Assembly: GCA_023433925.1 (NCBI GenBank)
Contig: JAEYTO010000007.1
Span: forward strand, 13,077-77,076
Reading direction: 5' to 3'
DNA: 64,000 nucleotides
Origin: Pseudomonadota bacterium
Lineage (GTDB): Bacteria; Desulfobacterota; Desulfovibrionia; Desulfovibrionales; Desulfovibrionaceae
Part shown: positions 1 to 9,198 of the stretch, piece by piece
How the letters are laid out: every line of letters begins with the position of its first letter
How positions within the stretch are numbered: position 1 is the stretch's first letter
Program-made: the position numbers and the translations under genes
The notes under the pieces: model-generated
What the model was told of the DNA's origin: nothing
The model's database searches: none
What the model saw: the letters and a program-made list of their open reading frames with translations, nothing else

Positions 1-39
1 CGTGCGCGGCATCAAATCGCTTTGGAGCAGTCCACAAAG

Positions 40-116
40 GTGCGGGTTCCAAGGGCCGTCTTGTCGAGAGCAGGCCTTGACGGGTGGAGTCCGGGAGGAG
101 CAAAGCCCTTCCCGGT
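40..116 (+). repeat. Family B intergenic repeat, copy 1
   Basis: This copy has the family B layout: a GGGTTCCAAGGGCC block, a short variable loop, a CCTTGACGGGTGG block, then a GC-rich hairpin CCGGGA...TCCCGG. Closely related sequence lies at 34112-34202 and 49478-49555 (reversed) and at 35450-35520. The first 428 bases of the window hold no gene that I can support; this repeat is the only recognisable structure there. It may be a terminator-like or REP-like element. Its mobility is inferred only from the number of copies. Confidence 0.6.
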
Positions 117-428
117 GCAAACCGCTTTGGTTGCCGTGCGCCATGCGCCCGAGCGTCGCTCTCCTGTGCGCGACTGCTCCGGCCCGGCGGCCTTGGGCGG
201 GTCAGGATGCCTGAACCGGGGAGATTCAGTCCGGGGGCATTTTTTGTTATGTCCGTTCGCGCTGAGCTCATGAAAACCTGATCCGGACAGCCAGCGGCGC
301 AGGGCCGGTATTCTTGGCGGGTGCGGCTGGGCCGGGACTATTTCGGCCGGCGCGCGTTCCGCCGGCGGACGGCGCAAGGGCGACCGCCCACGACCGCATC
401 GGCACGCCGGCCCGGCACGAGACAGCAC

Positions 429-2267
429 ATGGAAAACCCCTTCGCCCCATACGGCGTCCTGGGGCTCCCGCCCCAGTGGCAGGCCCTGCTCGACGCCAAC
501 CCGCTTGCCGTGTTCGTCTGGCGGCGCTCGGAGCGGGGCATCGTCCTCATCGGCTGCAACGGCGCGGCGCAGCGCCTGACCGGCGGCCAGGCCGCGGAGC
601 ACTTCGGCTGCCTGGCCGAGGAGGTCTACCCTGACCGGCCGGAGCTCGTGCGGGATCTGCGCAACTGCCTCCAGTGGCGCTCGGGCTTCGAGCGCGAGGC
701 CGAGCACGTCCTGCGCGGCCGCAAGGGCCTGGAGGTCCTGCTCCAGTACGCCTTTGTGGAGCCGGGCTACGTCCTGGTGCACGTGCGCGACCACACGCCT
801 TTGGCGCGCTCGGAGCGCAGGCTGCGCCGCAGCCGGCATCGGCTGCAGGCCGTGTTCGACAACGCGGCCATCGGCATCGGCCTGTTCGACGCCCGCGGCC
901 GTCTGGTGCGTTTCAACCAGAAGCTGCGGCGCATGCTCGGCTACTCGGCCAAGGAGCTCTGGGGCATGAGCCACCTGGAGTTCACGCATCCCGACGACCT
1001 GGAGGTCAGCCGGATGCGCATGGAGGGCATGGCCGCCGGCGAGATCGAGTCCTATCGCCTGGAGAAGCGCTACGTGCGCAAGGACGGGAGCGTGTTCTGG
1101 GGCGACCTCTCGGTGACGCCCATTCACCGGGCCGACGGCGGCCTGGAGTCCATCCTCGGCCTCATCGTGGACATCACGGCGGGCAAGGCCGCCGAGGCCG
1201 AGCTCAGGGAGAGCGAGGCAAGGCTCAGGGCCGTATTCGAGCACGCGGGCACGGGCATCGTGGTCCTGGACTTCCAGGGCTCCATCCAGAGCGCCAATCC
1301 GGCCTTCTGCCGCATGGTCGGCTTTCCCGGCGAGGAGCTGCGCGGCAGGCGCTTTCAGGACCTGGCGCACATGGAGGATATCGGATCGGCCAGGGGCAGG
1401 TCCTCCGGGCGCGCGCAGGCCGTGGACGAGTGCCAGGGCGAGCTGCGCCTGCGCAGCCTCGACGGGCGAGTCCTGTGGGCCGAACTCACCGCGACCTTCC
1501 TGCGCGACGGCCAGGGCCGGCCCAAGGCCCTGATCTGCCTGGTGGACGACATCAGCGCGCGCAGGCAGGCCCAGGAGTTGCGCGAGGACGTGGAGCGCAT
1601 CACGCGCCACGACCTCAAGGCCCCGCTCAACGCCATGATCTACATCCCGCGCATGCTGCGCAGGGAGAGCCTGACTCCGCGCCAGCACGAGCTGACGGCC
1701 ATGGTCGAGTCCTCGGCCTACAGGATGCTGGCCATGATCAACCGCTCCCTGGACCTGTATAAGATGGAGCAGGGCACGTATCTGCTGCGGGCCGAGGACA
1801 TGGACCTTTTGTCGGTGCTGCGCCGAGTGCTTACGGAGCTGCGCGAGCGCATCGAGAGCAAGGGGCTCGCGGTGGAGGTTCGCGTGGACGGCTGCCCCCC
1901 GCGAGAGAACGGCAGCTTCCCCATGCGCGGCGACGCGCTGCTCTGCCACGGCATGCTCGCCAACCTGATCACCAACGCCTTGGAGGCCTCGCCCAAGGGC
2001 GGGCCGCTCGGCCTGGCCATCGAGAGCCTGGCCGGCGAGGAGGTCTCCATCGCCATCCACAATCTCGGCACGGTGCCCGAGTCCATCCGCGAACGGTTCT
2101 TCGAGAAGTACGTGACCTGCGGCAAGCCCCACGGCACGGGCCTGGGCACCTACAGCGCCAGGCTCGCCGCCGAGACCCACGGCGGGCGCATCGCCTGCGA
2201 GACCTCCGAGGCCGAGGGCACCACCGTGCGCGTGCTCCTGCCCAGGTGGGCGGGTCCGGCGGAGTAG
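429..2267 (+). CDS. Soluble PAS-domain sensor histidine kinase
   Basis: The product (612 residues) is a cytoplasmic two-component sensor kinase without membrane segments. A weakly conserved PAS-like region at about 1-115 is followed by two clear PAS domains (about 130-260 and 265-380; AIGIGLFDARGRLVRFN, TGIVVLDFQGSIQSAN). The phosphoacceptor H-box reads RHDLKAPL near residue 393, the N-box NLITNALEAS lies near 511, and a GTGLGTYSA G-box is present near the end. I start at ATG 429 because upstream in-frame sequence is Arg/Pro-rich and not domain-like; no strong ribosome site is seen. It stands close to a sigma-54 response regulator (4473) and could be its partner, but they are separated by another gene, so the pairing is inference. 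Confidence 0.88.
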   Translation: MENPFAPYGVLGLPPQWQALLDANPLAVFVWRRSERGIVLIGCNGAAQRLTGGQAAEHFGCLAEEVYPDRPELVRDLRNCLQWRSGFEREAEHVLRGRKGLEVLLQYAFVEPGYVLVHVRDHTPLARSERRLRRSRHRLQAVFDNAAIGIGLFDARGRLVRFNQKLRRMLGYSAKELWGMSHLEFTHPDDLEVSRMRMEGMAAGEIESYRLEKRYVRKDGSVFWGDLSVTPIHRADGGLESILGLIVDITAGKAAEAELRESEARLRAVFEHAGTGIVVLDFQGSIQSANPAFCRMVGFPGEELRGRRFQDLAHMEDIGSARGRSSGRAQAVDECQGELRLRSLDGRVLWAELTATFLRDGQGRPKALICLVDDISARRQAQELREDVERITRHDLKAPLNAMIYIPRMLRRESLTPRQHELTAMVESSAYRMLAMINRSLDLYKMEQGTYLLRAEDMDLLSVLRRVLTELRERIESKGLAVEVRVDGCPPRENGSFPMRGDALLCHGMLANLITNALEASPKGGPLGLAIESLAGEEVSIAIHNLGTVPESIRERFFEKYVTCGKPHGTGLGTYSARLAAETHGGRIACETSEAEGTTVRVLLPRWAGPAE

Positions 2268-2725
2268 GCCCTGCCCGAGGCCATGGGCCGCCCGGCCGGC
2301 TCCCCGTGGGCCGCGCGCATGGCATCCGTGGCCTTGAGGCTTCCGTGGCTGGCGCATCCGTCGCCATGGCCGCTTCCGATGGTGTCATGGACAGCCCCGA
2401 AGCCCTCATCCACACCGTGGACAGGCGCACGCAGGCCTGCCCGCCCGCCTTTCCCGCCCGTTGAAGCGCATTCCCGCCCTGACGCATGCCGCGCCGCGAG
2501 CATGTTCGCCCCAGTGCATGGACACGGCCCTGCGCGTCGGGCGCAATGAGAAAATACCCGCCCGAGAATCCTTGTTTGCATGCCCGGACACATGCAGTCT
2601 GCGTAACATGTCCCTTCCCGCCTTGGCCGTGGGGGCGCAAGGACGAGGCCGCTCGGGGTGGAAGGGATGCCAAGCTGGACTGAAGCGGCTGTTGAACCGG
2701 TGTGTCCGGGAGGGGGCGGATTGCC
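2268..2725. other. Intergenic stretch without a supported gene
   Basis: This 458-base stretch separates the histidine kinase from the ExeA-like ATPase. Reading frames here lack domain character and ribosome sites. An inverted repeat TGCATG/CATGCA near 2575-2594 is the only symmetrical element noticed; it could be an operator or chance. The promoter of the following gene presumably lies here but no convincing -35/-10 pair was found. Confidence 0.5.
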
Positions 2726-4030
2726 ATGCGTTGCTCGCAGGGCATGGAGGAGCAGTTTCAATTCGACCGCGAGGACGACGCGAGCTGCTGGTTTGAAAGC
2801 AGGGTTCAGAACAGAACTCTTGAGTCGTTGCTGCTGTTTTTGCGGAAAAAGGCAGGCTTCATCTGCCTGACCGCCGAGCCGGGCATGGGCAAGAGCGTGC
2901 TGGCTCGCGCCCTGGCGCAGGCCCATGTGGCCGGAGGAGGTCGCGCCGTGCTGGCCGACGGCCGGAACCTGTGCTTCGGCCGGTTACTCGGCGATGTGCT
3001 GCGGGCCGCGGGGCTCACTCCCTCGACCGAGCCGCCCGGCGGGTCGGCCGCGGCTCTGCGCATGCTCTACGAGGCCGGGGAGCTGGGCAGCGACGTGGCC
3101 CTCGTGGTGGACGCGGCCCAGGCGCTCAAGGACAACACCCTCAAGGCGCTGGCCTACCTGGCCAACCCATGGCAGCCGGGCTGCAGCGCCGTGCAGCTCG
3201 TGCTCGTGGGCCGGCCAGAGCTCCTGGACAGACTGGACGGCCCGGACCTGGCGCCCTTGGGCAGGCTCTGCGGCAGCCGCGCCGAGCTGCGGCCCATGGA
3301 TCGCAGGGAAGCCGAGGCTTACCTGCGCTGGAAGCACGGGAGCGCACCCGAGGGAGGCCAGGCCTTCACGGCCAGGGCGCGCCACAGGCTCGCGGACCTG
3401 TCGCGGGGCGTGCCGGGGCTCCTGGACATGCTCGCCGAGGCGGCCAAGGCCTCGGGCGAGGCCAGCGGGCGCTTCCCGGTCACGTGCGGCATGGTCAGGC
3501 AGGCCGTGGGCTGCCTTCCGGGCCATGCGCCGTTCCCCCTGCCCGTGGGCAAGGCCGTGGCCCTGGCCGCGGCCTTGCTCCTGCTCGTTTCCGCCGGCGT
3601 CTGGTGGGCGCGCCAGGATCTGGTCTCGGGCCTGGAGCGTCTGGCCGGGGGGCTGCTGGGCCAGGCCTCGGCGGTCGTCGAGCGGCTGGAGGCTCCGTGG
3701 ATCGCCGGAGCGCCCTCGCCTGTCTGGGCCGATGTGGAGACCCACGCCGCCGGGGCCATCCCGGGCATGGCCGTGGTGCGCGCCCCGGCCGTTCCCGGCG
3801 CCGGCTGCGAGCCGGGCAGGGCGTGCCGGCGGGTTATCGTGGCTCCGGGCGATACCCTGCTGGGCCTGTGCCGCAAAGTCTACGGCCGTGCGGACAAGAT
3901 GTCCGTGCAAGCGGTCCTGACCGCCAATCCGGGCATAGCCAACCCGGACACCATCGAGGTGGGCCAGATCATCCATTTCCCTCCCGAATCCCGGGCCGTG
4001 GCCGGGGAGTCGGCCCGTACCGGGGTCTGA
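2726..4030 (+). CDS. ExeA-like AAA ATPase with membrane anchor and LysM-like tail (degenerate Walker B)
   Basis: The product (434 residues) has the layout of secretion ATPases found in exopolysaccharide and PEP-CTERM loci: an N-terminal ATPase domain, one membrane segment (about 278-295, rich in Ala/Leu/Val) and a periplasmic LysM-like domain (about 375-425; VAPGDTLLGLCRKVYG ... ANPGIANPDTIEVGQIIHFP). Walker A reads EPGMGKS near residue 52. Walker B reads VVDAAQ near 128, where the intact paralogue at 10791 has LIDEAQ, so the catalytic glutamate is replaced by alanine. I choose ATG 2726, with GGGAGGGGG nine bases upstream, over GTG 2702. It is a distant paralogue of the 10791 gene and probably serves the same envelope polysaccharide system. 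Nucleotide binding without normal hydrolysis is an inference. Confidence 0.82.
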   Translation: MRCSQGMEEQFQFDREDDASCWFESRVQNRTLESLLLFLRKKAGFICLTAEPGMGKSVLARALAQAHVAGGGRAVLADGRNLCFGRLLGDVLRAAGLTPSTEPPGGSAAALRMLYEAGELGSDVALVVDAAQALKDNTLKALAYLANPWQPGCSAVQLVLVGRPELLDRLDGPDLAPLGRLCGSRAELRPMDRREAEAYLRWKHGSAPEGGQAFTARARHRLADLSRGVPGLLDMLAEAAKASGEASGRFPVTCGMVRQAVGCLPGHAPFPLPVGKAVALAAALLLLVSAGVWWARQDLVSGLERLAGGLLGQASAVVERLEAPWIAGAPSPVWADVETHAAGAIPGMAVVRAPAVPGAGCEPGRACRRVIVAPGDTLLGLCRKVYGRADKMSVQAVLTANPGIANPDTIEVGQIIHFPPESRAVAGESARTGV

Positions 4031-4174
4031 TGCCCCAGGGAGCGGAGTGCGGGGCATGCCCGCGCTCCGCGCATTCACGCGGCATTTTCCCGGCATTCAC
4101 CACGCGAAGCTTCCGCCGGATTATAGCCGTGCCTGCTTGTAAATAATCTCGAAGCTGCTTTAGTCATGTGTCGG

Positions 4175-4300
4175 CAGCATGTTGAAAACAGACCGCGGGC
4201 CAGGATGACCCGCCGGATGCGCGGCATTCGCGAGCGATGTTTGATCCAAGCTCAGGTCTTGCGGAGTTGAAAAGTCAGGACGGCGGTTTTCAACAGTCTG
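4175..4300 (+). repeat. Family A multi-hairpin repeat, copy 1
   Basis: This element aligns along its length with 58059-58182. It contains GGGCC-AGGAT-GACCC (4197-4211), a CGGATGC/GCATTCG hairpin with a G-T pair, a decayed central stem, and a terminal stem GTTGAAAA ... TTTTCAAC whose loop includes CAGGACG. This copy is more degenerate than the one after alaS. It lies 145 bases after the ExeA-like ATPase gene and overlaps no supported gene. It may be a REP/MITE-like element or a structured RNA region. Confidence 0.75.
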
Positions 4301-4472
4301 TTGGAAGCGGCTTTTCGCCACCCAAGGCCACATGGGGGCGGCGGAGGCCTTCAGTCTCGGCCATGGCCGGAGAGTCGTTCCGAAGGGCATGTGGAGCGTC
4401 CTGCGCCAAACCGGCATGTCCGGCGCAAGGGTGGCCCGCGCCATTTCGCAGGCGCTAGAGCGGGAGAGTGTT

Positions 4473-5876
4473 TTGGGCAGAGTACTCACCATCGACGACG
4501 ACGCGGTCTTCAGCCTCGCCCTGTCGGAGCTGATCCGTCGGGAAGGCCACGAGGTCGTCTGCGCGCATAGCCTGGCCCAGGGCATGGAGCAGGTGCGCAT
4601 GACCGACTTCGACCTCATTTTCCTGGACGTGGGGCTCCCGGACGGCGACGGTCTGGACCTCCTGCCCAAGCTCAAGAATCTGGCCCATGGCCCGGAGGTC
4701 ATCATCATCACCTCCTCGGGCTGCCCCGACGGCGCTGAGCTGGCCATAGAGAACGGAGCCTGGGACTACATCGAGAAGACGGACACGCCCCAGAGCCTTC
4801 GCCTGTCCTTTCTGCGCGCGCTGAGCTACCAGGAGCGCAAGCTCGCCTCGCTGCCCAGCCGCCGCGAGGGCATCATCGGCTCCAACCCCAAGATCCTCGA
4901 GTGCGTCAACACCATGGCCAAGGCCGCGCGCAGCGGGGCCAGCGTGCTCATCCAAGGCGAGACCGGCACTGGCAAGGAGCTGTTCGCCAGGGCCGTGCAC
5001 GCCAACAGCCCGAAATCCGGCGGGCCTTTCGTGACCGTGGACTGCGCCTCCATCCAGGAGAGCATCATGGGCAGCGAGCTGTTCGGCCACCGCAAGGGGG
5101 CCTTCACGGGCGCGACCATGGACAAGACGGGGCTCGTGCAGCGAGCCAACGGCGGGACGCTCTTCCTGGACGAGGTGAGCGAGCTGGCCATGGACATGCA
5201 GAAGAGCTTCCTGCGCGTGCTGGAGACGCGCTCCTTCCGGCCCGTGGGCGAGGAACGCGAGCAGACCAGCGACTTCCGGCTGGTCTGCGCGTGCAACAAG
5301 GACCTCCACAAGCTCGTGGCCCAGGGGCGCTTCCGGGAGGACCTCTACTACCGCATCAAAGCCTCGCTCCTTGTCCTGCCGCCCTTGCGCGAGCGGCTGG
5401 ACGACCTGCCCGAGCTCGTCAACTTCCTCGTGACGGGCGTCTGCCGCAAGAACAGCCTGCCTCGGAAGATCGTCTCGCCCGAGCTGCTGCGGCTCTTCTC
5501 GCGCCACTCCTGGCCGGGCAACATCCGCGAGCTGGCCAACGTGGTCGAGGCCCTGGTGGCCTCGGCGCCCATGGAGGAGATACTCTTCCCGCCCCATCTG
5601 CCCAGGGACCTGCGCTTGCAGTTCGTGGCCTCGGGCAACGGCAACGGCAAGGGCAAGGTCAAGAAGCCGGAGCTGGCCGCCAAGTCCGCGGAGATCGCGC
5701 CGGGCGAGATCACCGCCTGGAGCGCCTACCGCAAGCGCGGCCTGGAGAACCTCGAGGAGCGCTATCTCTCGCGACTCATGAGCGCCTCGGGCGGGAACCT
5801 CAGGCAGGCCATGTTCATCTCGGGCCTGAGCCAAGCCCGGCTCTACAGCCTCCTGCGCAAGCACAACATACGCTGA
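4473..5876 (+). CDS. Sigma-54-dependent response regulator (NtrC/AtoC type)
   Basis: The product (467 residues) has a receiver domain (about 1-120; DDD acidic pocket, phosphoacceptor Asp in FLDVGLPDGDG near 52), an AAA+ sigma-54 activation domain (GETGTGKE near 163, intact GAFTGA loop near 210, LFLDEV Walker B) and a C-terminal Fis-like helix-turn-helix (GNLRQAMFISGLSQARLYSL). I place the start at TTG 4473 because GGGAG lies six bases before it and the receiver fold begins at once with GRVLTIDDD; longer starts run back into repeat A. The intact GAFTGA predicts activation of sigma-54 promoters, and one candidate lies 240 bases downstream before the exopolysaccharide operon. Control of that operon is inferred from position. 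Confidence 0.9.
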   Translation: MGRVLTIDDDAVFSLALSELIRREGHEVVCAHSLAQGMEQVRMTDFDLIFLDVGLPDGDGLDLLPKLKNLAHGPEVIIITSSGCPDGAELAIENGAWDYIEKTDTPQSLRLSFLRALSYQERKLASLPSRREGIIGSNPKILECVNTMAKAARSGASVLIQGETGTGKELFARAVHANSPKSGGPFVTVDCASIQESIMGSELFGHRKGAFTGATMDKTGLVQRANGGTLFLDEVSELAMDMQKSFLRVLETRSFRPVGEEREQTSDFRLVCACNKDLHKLVAQGRFREDLYYRIKASLLVLPPLRERLDDLPELVNFLVTGVCRKNSLPRKIVSPELLRLFSRHSWPGNIRELANVVEALVASAPMEEILFPPHLPRDLRLQFVASGNGNGKGKVKKPELAAKSAEIAPGEITAWSAYRKRGLENLEERYLSRLMSASGGNLRQAMFISGLSQARLYSLLRKHNIR

Positions 5877-6119
5877 TCCAGCCTCCGCCGCCTGCCCCGC
5901 CGCCACGCAGCCGCCAATCAATCCGCCATGCGTATCGCCAGGTTCATCAGCAAGGATGTCCAAGCCTTGCGCGGCGCTTTTGGCCGAACAGGTCAAAGTC
6001 TGTAGGACGATTCTCGTTTCTTGAGAAAGTGTTCTTGGCATTCGAGAAAGCCTCTTGTCGGCCTGGGAGCCTTTTCTAATTCATTAAGCCATATCAGATG
6101 GTTGCCTGCGGATACGGTT

Positions 6120-6135
6120 TGGCAAGGCCCTTGTA
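6120..6135 (+). promoter_or_regulatory. Candidate sigma-54 (-24/-12) promoter for the exopolysaccharide operon
   Basis: TGGCAAGGCCCTTGTA resembles the consensus TGGCACG-N4-TTGCW, with the GG and TTG elements correctly spaced. Two positions differ, including T for C in the -12 GC pair, which usually matters. It lies about 190 bases before the first gene of the operon (GTG 6323) and just after a gene for a sigma-54 activator. The rest of the 5877-6322 gap holds no supported gene. Confidence 0.4.
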
Positions 6136-6322
6136 AAGAGACCTGCGAAGCGCGTCATGGGCGCGAGAAGATATGCGAGAGCGAACGAGGTTGATACGGG
6201 GGCGGGAAGGGCCTGTCCCGGCCAGGAGGGCGCGCTCCTCTTTGGGTCGGCGCCGCCTTGGAGAAATCGCCTTTCACGGGTTGGCTCGGCGCGACCCGGC
6301 GGATGAATAAGGGGAGGCGCGA

Positions 6323-7459
6323 GTGTTCGAGATAAGCCTTGTCGAGGGCTTGGAGGGAGTTGTCGGGCTTGCGCCCGAGTGGCGGGCTCTCGTGGAGGAT
6401 TCCGTCACCGATGAGGTGTACGGGGCGCCCTGGATATTTTCCAGGCCCGAGTGGCACCTGGCCTGGCTGGAGGCCTACGGCTCGGCCTGCCGGCCCAGGC
6501 TGATCGCCGCGCGTGCCGAGGGCCGGCTCGTGGGCCTTCTGCCCATGGCCCTGACGCGCGGCCGCTATGTGGATTTTTTCAGCACCTACCTGGAGCCCAT
6601 GACGGGCTACTTCGCGGACTATCAGACGCCCGTGTTGGCCAAAGGGTGCGAGGCCGCCCTTGAGCCCATGCTCGACACCGCCTTCCAGGGGGCCGAGGGA
6701 CAGGTGCTCTTGTGGCGGAACCTGCCGCTCACGCATCCCGAGGCCAGGAGAATCCCGGACTATTTCGCGGCGCGCGGCTGGCCCGTGGTGACCGAGAAGA
6801 GCGTCTGCCCCTACCTGCGGCTGTCCGGCAGCTATGCAAAGGTCGAGAAGCGCTGGAAGAGCAATCTGCGCCAGGACGTGCGCAGGCGCAGGCGCAAGCT
6901 CGCCGGCAGCCTGTCCCTGGAGGTGATCGAGCGCGCCGAGGATGTCCCGGCCTGGCTGGAGGACCTCTTCGCCATGCACCAGCGCAAGTGGCTGTCCGAA
7001 TCGCAGCCCAGCGAGTTCGCCAACCAGACCCATCAGGACTACTACGGAATCTTGGCCAGGAATCTTTTCGGCAAGGGCCTGCACCTGTCCAGCCTGCTCC
7101 TGGACGGCAGGCGAGTGTCCCTCCATTACGGATTCCTTTCCGAGGGCTGGTTCTATTTCTACAAGCCGGCCTACGACAAGGAGTTCGCCAGCATGTCGCC
7201 CACCAAGGTGCATGTGAGCATGCTCATGGAACTGGGCTGCGCGAGCGGCTGGCGGGGCTTCGATTTTCTCCAGGGCGACGAGCCGTACAAGCTCCAATGG
7301 GCGAGCGAGAGCATCCCCTGCGTCTCCCTGGTGGCGGGCATCGGCAAGGGCGGCTTCAAGTACTACTGGCACTCGCGCTGGCGCAGCCAGGCCAAGTCGG
7401 CCCTAGGCCCCACGGTCAAGACCATCAGGCGCGCGACCCAGAGGCAGGTGGCCTTGTGA
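6323..7459 (+). CDS. GNAT/FemAB-like acetyltransferase of exopolysaccharide cluster
   Basis: The 378-residue product matches the acyltransferase family (Acetyltransf_6, FemAB-like) often encoded in polysaccharide or PEP-CTERM loci. Recognisable parts are the N-terminal EWRALVEDS ... APWIFSRPEWHLAWLEAYG region and the C-terminal core (FAMHQRKWLSES, LLLDGRRVSLHYGFL, FYFYKPAYDKEFASMSPTKVHV). It probably transfers an acyl or aminoacyl group to a sugar or lipid-linked precursor in the cytoplasm; the substrate is unknown. The GTG start has GGGGAGG five bases upstream. The stop overlaps the next start by four bases, so the two are translationally coupled. It is the first gene of the apparent operon. 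Confidence 0.82.
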   Translation: MFEISLVEGLEGVVGLAPEWRALVEDSVTDEVYGAPWIFSRPEWHLAWLEAYGSACRPRLIAARAEGRLVGLLPMALTRGRYVDFFSTYLEPMTGYFADYQTPVLAKGCEAALEPMLDTAFQGAEGQVLLWRNLPLTHPEARRIPDYFAARGWPVVTEKSVCPYLRLSGSYAKVEKRWKSNLRQDVRRRRRKLAGSLSLEVIERAEDVPAWLEDLFAMHQRKWLSESQPSEFANQTHQDYYGILARNLFGKGLHLSSLLLDGRRVSLHYGFLSEGWFYFYKPAYDKEFASMSPTKVHVSMLMELGCASGWRGFDFLQGDEPYKLQWASESIPCVSLVAGIGKGGFKYYWHSRWRSQAKSALGPTVKTIRRATQRQVAL

Positions 7460-8580
7460 GCGCGCCCAGGGAAGCCCTCAAGGCCACGCTATTGGCCGGG
7501 TTACGCATGGCCGCGCGCCTGAGCCCCCTGCCCGGCGGCCACGCCGTCCTGTGCTATCACCGCCTGACCCGCGACTGGCTGAATTGCGGGCTTGCGCCGC
7601 ACATCTACGTGCACGCCGACCGCTTTCGCGAGCACCTGCGCATCCTGCGCCGGAACGCCGAGCTTATCGGGCTGGCCGAGCTGGATAAGCGGCTGGCCGC
7701 GCGCCGCGAAAGTCCTCCCGGGCGGGACGAGCCCGAAGGATTGGCCGTGTGCGTGACCTTCGACGACGGATACGCGGACAACCTGAGCCTGGCGCTGCCC
7801 ATCCTCAAGGAGGAGGGAGTTCCGGCCGCCCTGTTCGTGAGCACGGGCTTCGTGGACGATCCCGCGGACGTGCCCTGGTGGGACGTGAACTTCAGGGCGG
7901 CCCGCGAGATCGCCCAGGGCGTGGTCCATCTGCGGGACAACGGACGCTCGCTGCGCTTCGACACGCGCACCATGGGCGGGCGTCGCGGGCTGCTCAAGGC
8001 CATGAACGACGCGACCTTGAGACGCTGCCGGGAGAACGGCGGCCTGGCCAGGCCCGTGGCCGAGGAGGTCTTCCCCGACATGGCCCGTGCGGAGCGCAAC
8101 GACTTCTGCGCCTGGGACGACCTGCGCGCGGCGCTCGGGGACGGCCTGCTGACCATCGGCTCGCACACCGTGAGCCATCCGGTGCTCTCGGCCTGCGCCG
8201 ACTGGGAAACCACGGAGCTTGCGGCCTCCCGGGAGCGCCTGGAGGCCGAACTCGGCGGGCGGGTGGCCTTCTTCGCCTACCCCTACGGAGGCCCCGCGCA
8301 CATTCCGGCCGACCCGGCCGAAAGCTTCGCCAGCCAGGGCATCCGGCTGGCCATGACCATAACATCGGGGCTGAACCACGCATCGACGGACCGCTACGGG
8401 CTCAGGCGGATCTCGGTGGAAGGCGGAGACGATGCCGGCGGTCTGCTCGCAAGGATCAAGGCCGCGATGCTCCGCGACCGGGTGCGCGATCTGCTGCCGG
8501 GAGCCGTGGAGATGTTCGAGGAGGGAAGGGAAAGGACATGCGGAAACGGGGAGGAAGAGGCATGCGCACGGAGGCGATGA
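7456..8580 (+). CDS. Polysaccharide deacetylase (NodB homology domain)
   Basis: The 374-residue product has a NodB-type carbohydrate esterase 4 domain. The metal and catalytic motif TFDDGYADN lies near residue 100, the second metal motif SHTVSHPVLS near 235, and the FFAYPYGGP motif near 272. It should remove N-acetyl groups from a glycan or its precursor. No signal peptide is evident, so it may act on cytoplasmic or membrane-associated intermediates. The GTG start overlaps the preceding TGA by four bases; ATG 7507 is an alternative. Its 3' end overlaps the following lipoprotein gene. Confidence 0.85.
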   Translation: MSAPREALKATLLAGLRMAARLSPLPGGHAVLCYHRLTRDWLNCGLAPHIYVHADRFREHLRILRRNAELIGLAELDKRLAARRESPPGRDEPEGLAVCVTFDDGYADNLSLALPILKEEGVPAALFVSTGFVDDPADVPWWDVNFRAAREIAQGVVHLRDNGRSLRFDTRTMGGRRGLLKAMNDATLRRCRENGGLARPVAEEVFPDMARAERNDFCAWDDLRAALGDGLLTIGSHTVSHPVLSACADWETTELAASRERLEAELGGRVAFFAYPYGGPAHIPADPAESFASQGIRLAMTITSGLNHASTDRYGLRRISVEGGDDAGGLLARIKAAMLRDRVRDLLPGAVEMFEEGRERTCGNGEEEACARRR

Positions 8581-9170
8581 GGCTGGCGGTCATGATGATC
8601 GTGGCGGCGCTCCTGGCGGGGCTGGTGGCCTGCGCCCAGAAGCCGGCCGGTGTCGTGGTCGAGGATCAGGTGGAATGGACGAACGCCGATGCCGGGGATG
8701 CGCTGGAGCCCGGCGACGAGATCGAGGTCAGGTTCCCTTACTGGCCGGAGCTTGACGACACGCAGCAGATCCGCCGGGACGGGAAGATCTCCCTGCAGCT
8801 CGTGGAGAACGTGCAGGCCGCCGGCCTGACTCCCGAGGAGTTGAGCAGGAAGCTTGAGGATCTGTACCGGGACAAGCTCAAGGACCCGATCATCAAGGTC
8901 ATCCTGCGCGAGCGCGGGGCCAGGCAGGTCATGGTCGGCGGAGAGGTCGTCCAGCCGGGGGCCATCGACCTGGCCGGCAAGATGACCGCCCTGGAGGCCA
9001 TCATGGCCGCTGGCGGCTACAAGCGGCTCTCGGCCGACATCAGAAAGGTCGTGGTCTTCCGCCAGGAGGGCAGCAAGCGCATGGCCAGGGAGGTCGATCT
9101 CATGAACCCGGATGCGGCGCCGTTCTTCCTCAAACCAAACGACGTCATCTACGTCCCGCCCTCTCGCTAG
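8538..9170 (+). CDS. Outer-membrane polysaccharide export lipoprotein (Wza-like)
   Basis: The 210-residue product begins with an Arg-rich start, a hydrophobic stretch (LAVMMIVAALLAGLVACAQ) and a lipobox LVAC, so it is a predicted lipoprotein. The Poly_export domain follows (LEPGDEIEVRFPYWPELDDT ... RDGKISLQLVENVQAAGLTPEEL), then an SLBB-type segment (RQVMVGGEVVQPGAIDL). It should form the outer-membrane outlet for the exopolysaccharide, partnering the Wzz/GumC-like protein encoded next. I use ATG 8538 (AAAGGA just upstream), which overlaps the deacetylase gene; ATG 8562, also with a purine-rich site, is equally plausible. It is short for Wza, as is common in non-E. coli loci. Confidence 0.88.
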   Translation: MRKRGGRGMRTEAMRLAVMMIVAALLAGLVACAQKPAGVVVEDQVEWTNADAGDALEPGDEIEVRFPYWPELDDTQQIRRDGKISLQLVENVQAAGLTPEELSRKLEDLYRDKLKDPIIKVILRERGARQVMVGGEVVQPGAIDLAGKMTALEAIMAAGGYKRLSADIRKVVVFRQEGSKRMAREVDLMNPDAAPFFLKPNDVIYVPPSR

Positions 9171-9198
9171 GCAGGATGCGGAGCAAGGGAGAAAAACC

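Noticed and set aside
12..2357. Very long minus-strand frame opposite the histidine kinase
   Set aside because: It is rich in Gly/Ala/Arg/His without any domain, and mirrors a gene with clear PAS, HisKA and ATPase motifs. High G+C keeps antisense frames open; the same holds for long frames opposite 30268-33948, 55406-58045 and others.
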